10,312 nucleotides of DNA from Pseudomonadota bacterium (lineage in GTDB: Bacteria; Pseudomonadota; Alphaproteobacteria; Caulobacterales; Caulobacteraceae): the NCBI GenBank assembly GCA_023416055.1, contig JAEZIH010000295.1:1-10312 (forward strand), read 5' to 3'. Below are positions 7,089 through 10,312 of this stretch, piece by piece; the first letter of the stretch is position 1; each line of letters opens with the position of its first letter. The notes beneath the pieces were generated by a model, which saw nothing but the letters and a program-made list of their open reading frames with translations, was not told where the DNA came from and did no database searches. The position numbers and the translations under genes were made by a program.

Positions 7089-7104
7089 GCCGGCCCCGGC
7101 CGGC
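7089..7104. terminator. Short hairpin between convergent genes
   Basis: GCCGGC (7089-7094) and GCCGGC (7099-7104) are self-complementary and form a 6-bp stem with loop CCCG. It occupies nearly all of the 18-nt gap between two converging stop codons, so it could serve both genes. There is no T-run and the stem is short. Confidence 0.35.
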
Positions 7105-8334
7105 TCACAGCTTGCGGATGCGCCGCCGCAGCAGACGGTCCGACAGGGCCTCGGCGTGCTTCAGGGTGAAGGCCAGGGCGGCCGGATTGCCGCGGCGCGG
7201 CCCGACCGTGTCGGCCACCACGGCCCCTCGTTCGCCCAGTTCCGCCGGCGCCCCCGTGGTGGTGTCGATGGCCGTCTGGTGCTCGACCTCGGCGTTCAGT
7301 TCGGCCCCCATCAGGATGATCTGCACGCTCAGCCAGGTCCACAGCAGGAAGCCCATCATCGCCGCCAGCGGGCCGTAGGACGCCGTGCGCACGAAATTCT
7401 GCAGGTACCAGCTGAAGCCCAGCGACAGGGCAAGGCTCAGCACGGCGGCGAAGATCGCCCCCGGGGTCAGCCAGCGCCACCTCGCCCGGGCCCGGCAGGG
7501 ACCGAAGGCGTAGATCATCGTCAGGGCCGCGACATAGACCGCCAGCAGCACCGGCCAGCGGAACGGCGCCAGATGGGCCCAGTTCTCGGCCAGGCCGAAC
7601 ACCCCCAGCACCACCGGCACCCCGACCACCAGGCCCGCGGCCAGGAGGACGGCGAGCAGGCCGGACAGGGTGAAGCCCATGCAGATCAGGTTGTATTTGA
7701 CGATATTGCGCCGCTCGACCTCGTGATAGGCGACGTTCAGCCCGTAGAAGAGCACCTTGATCGCCCCGTTCGCAGTCCACAGCGACAGGGCCAGGGTCCA
7801 GACCAGGGTGAAGGTCAGCTCGGTCTGCGAGTTCTCGGCCAGGCGCTGCATCTCGCCGCCGAGGAACTCCGCCACCGGTCCCGGCAGCACCGAATACAGG
7901 AAGGTCAGCCGGTCCCAGGCGCCGTTCGGGTCCGCGAACAGGCCGTAGATGGTGACGAAGGCCGCCAGGGTCGGAAACAGCGACAGCACCACGAAGAAGG
8001 TCACCCCGCCGGCCACGAAGCCGACCCGGTCGCCGAAATAGGACGCCGCCACCCGCCAGAAAATGTCGACCCAGCCCTTGTGCGGAATATGCTCCGGCCT
8101 CTGCGCCAGCCGCCCGCGGCCCGGCTCCCTGGCCTCGAAGTCCTCGGGGACGGGCGGGCGCGGGGCCACGGGCTCCGGCCGCGGCGGACGCAGCTCCAGG
8201 CCGTATTTGTGGCCGTGGCGATAGAGCAGGTGCGCCGCCCCGGCGCCCGCCGCCAGACCCCCCGCCACCGCGCTGAGGATTCCCCACAGGCCGAGGCCGC
8301 CCCTTGCTCCAGACCGATCGCGCATCTCCGCCAC
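7105..8334 (-). CDS. YihY/virulence factor BrkB-family membrane protein
   Basis: A 409-residue integral inner-membrane protein of the YihY/BrkB family, whose role is not established; it was once wrongly labelled RNase BN. From GTG 8334 as residue 1 there is an extra N-terminal helix at about 14-37, a proline/arginine-rich cytosolic stretch (about 45-80), then the family core of six hydrophobic segments near 103-130, 173-195, 211-241, 257-277, 288-310 and 321-343. The family hallmark GFVAGGVTFFVVLSLFP followed by YGLFADP lies at about 105-136, and the sixth segment ends in GAELNAE. The tail is charged and basic (RRRIRKL). For the start, GTG 8334 has GGAG 5 nt upstream (8343-8340), whereas the in-frame ATG at 8325 has GGAG touching it with no usable spacing, so I prefer the GTG. 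An open frame further upstream overlaps prmC and is not credible. It is divergent from prmC with 73 nt between starts. Confidence 0.9.
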   Translation of the reverse strand: MAEMRDRSGARGGLGLWGILSAVAGGLAAGAGAAHLLYRHGHKYGLELRPPRPEPVAPRPPVPEDFEAREPGRGRLAQRPEHIPHKGWVDIFWRVAASYFGDRVGFVAGGVTFFVVLSLFPTLAAFVTIYGLFADPNGAWDRLTFLYSVLPGPVAEFLGGEMQRLAENSQTELTFTLVWTLALSLWTANGAIKVLFYGLNVAYHEVERRNIVKYNLICMGFTLSGLLAVLLAAGLVVGVPVVLGVFGLAENWAHLAPFRWPVLLAVYVAALTMIYAFGPCRARARWRWLTPGAIFAAVLSLALSLGFSWYLQNFVRTASYGPLAAMMGFLLWTWLSVQIILMGAELNAEVEHQTAIDTTTGAPAELGERGAVVADTVGPRRGNPAALAFTLKHAEALSDRLLRRRIRKL

Positions 8335-8407
8335 AACGGCTCCGGTTGCAGGGCGTTCCGGCGCTGCCGCGCTTGAAATCTCCGCCCGTCCGGGCCAAGC
8401 CCCCGCC

Positions 8408-9298
8408 ATGACCGACGCCGCCGCCCCCACCCTGCTGACCGCCTGGAAGGCCGCCGCCGCCCGCCTCAAGTCCGGCGCCATCGACAGCCCGTCTATCGAC
8501 GCCCGCCTGCTGCTCGAGGTCGCCGCCGGCTGCACGCGCACCGACATCCTCACCGATCCCTACCGGGTCGTGACGCCGGACCAGCAGGTCGCGCTGGACG
8601 GCTATCTCGAGCGCCGCCTGCGCCGCGAGCCGGTGTCGCGCATCCTCGGCCGCAAGGGCTTCTGGAAGATCATGCTGAACGTCACCCCCGACGTGCTCAG
8701 CCCGCGCCCGGACACCGAAGCGATCCTCGACGTGGTGCTGCTGGCGTATCCGCCGCACCAGGCCTTCAACATGATCGACCTCGGGACCGGCTCGGGAGCC
8801 ATCCTGCTGGCGGTCCTGGCCGAGCGCGCCGGCGCCCGCGGGGTCGGCACGGACATCTCGACCGAGGCCTTGGCCGTCGCCCGCGAGAACGCCGCCAACC
8901 TCGACCTGGACACCCGCTGCGATTTCATCCGCACCGAGTGGGCGACCGGCTTCGGCGACCACAGCTTCGAAGTGGTCGTGTCCAATCCGCCCTACATCCC
9001 CACCGCCGACATCGCCGGCCTCGACCCCGAGGTGCGCGACCACGACCCGCATCTGGCGCTGGACGGCGGCCCCGACGGCCTGCAGGCCTATCGCGAGCTG
9101 GCCCCCGAAATCCGCCGCATCCTCAAGCCCGGCGGCCTCTTCGCGGTCGAGATCGGCTGGGACCAGGGCCCGCAGGTGAAGGCCCTGTTCGAGGAGGCCG
9201 GCTTCGACAACGTCATCGTGGTCAAGGACCTGTCCGACCGCGACCGCGTCGTCACCAACGGCCCCGCCCCGCGCACCACTCCCGTGCCGAAGATGTAA
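8408..9298 (+). CDS. prmC: Peptide chain release factor N5-glutamine methyltransferase PrmC
   Basis: A 296-residue cytosolic methyltransferase that transfers a methyl group from SAM to the glutamine of the GGQ motif in release factors RF1 and RF2, which speeds peptide release. The N-terminal helical substrate domain spans about 1-95. The linker VLSPRPDTEAI (about 97-107) is typical of PrmC. SAM motif I is IDLGTGSGA at 123-131, acidic GTDIS follows, and the catalytic NPPYIP is at 193-198, where Asn193 and Tyr196 hold the target amide. Length is normal. There is no clear Shine-Dalgarno before the ATG, so the mRNA may be weakly led or leaderless. In many bacteria prmC follows prfA directly; here the upstream neighbour is a divergent yihY-type gene and the downstream neighbour is a DUF4167 gene. 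Confidence 0.96.
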   Translation: MTDAAAPTLLTAWKAAAARLKSGAIDSPSIDARLLLEVAAGCTRTDILTDPYRVVTPDQQVALDGYLERRLRREPVSRILGRKGFWKIMLNVTPDVLSPRPDTEAILDVVLLAYPPHQAFNMIDLGTGSGAILLAVLAERAGARGVGTDISTEALAVARENAANLDLDTRCDFIRTEWATGFGDHSFEVVVSNPPYIPTADIAGLDPEVRDHDPHLALDGGPDGLQAYRELAPEIRRILKPGGLFAVEIGWDQGPQVKALFEEAGFDNVIVVKDLSDRDRVVTNGPAPRTTPVPKM

Positions 9299-9300
9299 CT

Positions 9301-9315
9301 GCGGCCCGGCGCCGC
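9301..9315 (+). terminator. Weak hairpin just after prmC
   Basis: GCGGC (9301-9305) and GCCGC (9311-9315) form a 5-bp stem with a 5-nt loop, starting 3 nt after the prmC stop. It is placed as a terminator would be, but the stem is short and no T-run follows, so read-through into the DUF4167 gene is plausible. Confidence 0.25.
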
Positions 9316-9330
9316 CCATGAACAAGCCTC

Positions 9331-9359
9331 TTGGAAAGCGCCGCGTCACGCGCTAAGTC
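9331..9359 (+). promoter_or_regulatory. Sigma-73-type promoter candidate for the DUF4167 gene
   Basis: TTGGAAA (9331-9337) is a fair -35 box and GCTAAGTC (9352-9359) matches the Caulobacter housekeeping -10 consensus GCTANAWC at all but one position. The gap after the seventh -35 base is 14 nt, within the accepted 10-14. Transcription should start near 9366, giving a leader of about 225 nt before the DUF4167 ATG. It is the best promoter match I found in the window. Confidence 0.5.
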
Positions 9360-9365
9360 TTCGCT

Positions 9366-9591
9366 GTCTCCCACCCAAACGCACGCCAGTGGACCGCATC
9401 AGGCCCATCCGCGCGCGCCCAGGGCATCTGAAGGTCAGGCCAGCCGGCCCGGCGGACCAGGGGGCGACGACGGCTTTCCGATCACATCGTCAGCGGGGAT
9501 AGGCCCCGAGCGAAGCGGAACGACGAAACGGACGGCGACAGGCTGCATCTCGCAGGCCCGCCCGTCCCCTCACAAAGCACGGTAGCGTCCG
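9366..9591 (+). promoter_or_regulatory. Long, potentially structured leader of the DUF4167 gene
   Basis: This stretch has no credible gene but at least three consecutive hairpins. One is GACGA (9466-9470) with TCGTC (9487-9491), enclosing CGG/CCG around CTTT. The second is CGGGG (9494-9498) with CCCCG (9504-9508) and loop ATAGG. The third is GGACGG (9530-9535) with CCGTCC (9562-9567), enclosing CTGC/GCAG around ATCTC. It ends 24 nt before the ATG. I do not recognise it as a known riboswitch, 6S, tmRNA, SRP or RNase P RNA. It could be a regulatory leader, a small RNA or an intergenic repeat; the CGAGCGAAGCG segment (9507-9517) is repeat-like. Confidence 0.35.
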
Positions 9592-10312
9592 ATGAGAGAT
9601 TTCAAGGGCATGAAGCGTCAGCGCGGACGCAACAGGAAGCCCGGCGGCGGCGGCGGCAACGCCAACGCGACCAACCCGAACCGTTCGTGGGACTCGCAGG
9701 GTCCGGAGAACATCAAGGTTCGCGGCAACGCCCAGACCGTCTACGAGCGCTACATGCAGCTGGCGCGCGACGCCGCCGCCGCCGGCGACCGCGTCCTGGC
9801 CGAGAACTACACCCAGCACGCCGAACACTATTTCCGCGTCCTGCGCGCCCTGCAGCCGTCGCGTCCGGTGTCCGAGATCGCCCAGCGCGAACTGGCCGGC
9901 CAGGGCTTCGACATCGACTTCGAGGACGAGACCGGGGCCCAGGCCGCCGCCATCCTCGCCGCCGAGAAGGCCGAGGCCGAGCGGCAGGCCGCCGCCGAGG
10001 CCCGCCAGCGCGAGAACGAGGAACGCCAGAACGCCGACCGCGAACGCCGTGAGGCCCGCGACCGCGACGACCGCGAGCCGCGCGCCGAGGGCGAGGCCGG
10101 CGAGGGCGGTCGCCGCGAGACCCGCCGTGAACGCTGGGAACGCCGTCAGCAGGAGCGCAACCAGCGCTTCGCCGCCGAGCGCGCCGAGGCCGAGCGTGGC
10201 GAGGGCGCCGGGTCCGAAACCCCCTCCGAAACCACCCCTGAGCCAGAGGCCGCCCCGGTCGAGGAGCGCGCCGGGCGTCCCCGCCGCGAGCGCCGCCCGC
10301 GCACCGAGGAGG
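9592..10312 (+). CDS. DUF4167 domain-containing protein (partial, runs off the window)
   Basis: The first 240 codons of a protein that continues past the right edge. A short basic N-terminus (RDFKGMKRQRGRNRKPGG) and a glycine/asparagine linker lead into the conserved DUF4167 block at about 29-90, with NRSWDSQGP, IKVRGNAQTVYERYMQLARDA and AENYTQHAEHYFRVL. This block is characteristic of alphaproteobacteria and I know of no established function. From about 115 the protein is low-complexity: alanine/glutamate/arginine-rich helical or disordered sequence with many Arg-Arg-Glu and Arg-Asp repeats, and a proline/glutamate-rich part near 200-220. The basic start and arginine repeats would suit nucleic-acid binding, which is inference only. 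The ATG at 9592 is preceded by a weak GGTAG (9581-9585) and by an in-frame stop at 9583-9585, so this is the first possible ATG. It lies 293 nt after prmC. Confidence 0.92.
   Translation, partial: MRDFKGMKRQRGRNRKPGGGGGNANATNPNRSWDSQGPENIKVRGNAQTVYERYMQLARDAAAAGDRVLAENYTQHAEHYFRVLRALQPSRPVSEIAQRELAGQGFDIDFEDETGAQAAAILAAEKAEAERQAAAEARQRENEERQNADRERREARDRDDREPRAEGEAGEGGRRETRRERWERRQQERNQRFAAERAEAERGEGAGSETPSETTPEPEAAPVEERAGRPRRERRPRTEE

Noticed and set aside
7034..9349. Very long open reading frames opposite real genes, such as 7034-9349, 4986-6830 and 3250-4989 on the minus strand
   Set aside because: They lie antisense to well-recognised genes and have compositions rich in Arg, Gly, His and Gln with no known motifs. 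High GC in third codon positions removes stop codons from the other frames.
9318..9356. 12-codon basic reading frame starting at ATG 9318
   Set aside because: There is no Shine-Dalgarno, it is very short, and it spans the proposed promoter; nothing supports its translation.
9331..9585. 84-residue plus-strand reading frame between prmC and DUF4167
   Set aside because: It would need a TTG start overlapping the promoter -35 box, has no ribosome-binding site, and its composition is unlike a protein. It is better read as untranslated leader.
9361..9591. Known structured RNA (6S, tmRNA, SRP RNA, RNase P RNA or cobalamin riboswitch) in the DUF4167 leader
   Set aside because: I looked for their hallmark conserved stretches by eye and found none; only generic hairpins are visible.
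9687..10052. Plus-strand frame inside the DUF4167 gene
   Set aside because: It is an out-of-frame shadow of the conserved DUF4167 block, which has the clear family sequence in the other frame.
1..10312. Mobile element, prophage, CRISPR or toxin-antitoxin system
   Set aside because: No transposase, integrase, direct-repeat array or toxin-like gene is present. The tRNA could be an integration target, but its 3' flank is outside the window.

Overview
The window is GC-rich (visibly about 70%), densely coding chromosomal DNA from an alphaproteobacterium, most likely a member of the Caulobacterales (Caulobacter, Phenylobacterium or Brevundimonas type). The evidence is a DUF4167 protein (a family found mainly in alphaproteobacteria) next to prmC, the alphaproteobacterial HADLHEGN form of UbiB, an SCGCY-type Crp/Fnr regulator, strong GC bias in third codon positions, and several promoter candidates that fit the Caulobacter housekeeping sigma-73 pattern (TTGACGS, 10-14 nt, GCTANAWC). 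I see no transposase, integrase, phage gene, CRISPR array or toxin module. It reads as core genome.

Layout. (1) 2-78, minus: a complete tRNA-Arg(CCG). (2) 208-1500, plus: a short DUF885 lipoprotein with an HEGYPGHH metallopeptidase-like motif. (3) 1540-2618, minus: a two-gene unit, a pterin-4a-carbinolamine dehydratase followed by a classical SDR oxidoreductase, joined by an ATGA stop/start overlap; a hairpin sits in the gap to the convergent lipoprotein gene. (4) 2763-7086, plus: five tightly packed genes that could be one transcription unit, namely a Crp/Fnr-type regulator, a single-pass membrane protein of unknown function, ubiE, ubiB and a small secreted protein. (5) 7105-8334, minus: a YihY/BrkB-family membrane protein, convergent with the secreted protein across a short hairpin. 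(6) 8408-9298, plus: prmC, divergent from yihY. (7) 9299-9591: the longest intergenic region, with a good sigma-73-type promoter and a run of hairpins, leading to (8) a DUF4167 protein from 9592 that runs off the right edge.

How the genes work together. UbiE methylates the ubiquinone/menaquinone ring and UbiB is the ATPase-type accessory kinase-like protein of the same pathway; their genes overlap. The dehydratase recycles oxidised tetrahydropterin, normally for an aromatic amino acid hydroxylase, but no hydroxylase is in the window. PrmC methylates the GGQ glutamine of peptide release factors. The remaining genes (DUF885, YihY, DUF4167, the single-pass protein and the secreted protein) have no firmly known role.

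Nothing here is clearly a new system. The observations most worth a second look are the structured leader and promoter of the DUF4167 gene, the Crp-type regulator heading a ubiquinone gene block, the translationally coupled dehydratase/SDR pair, and the small secreted protein whose C-terminal half resembles a module attached to serine hydrolases.
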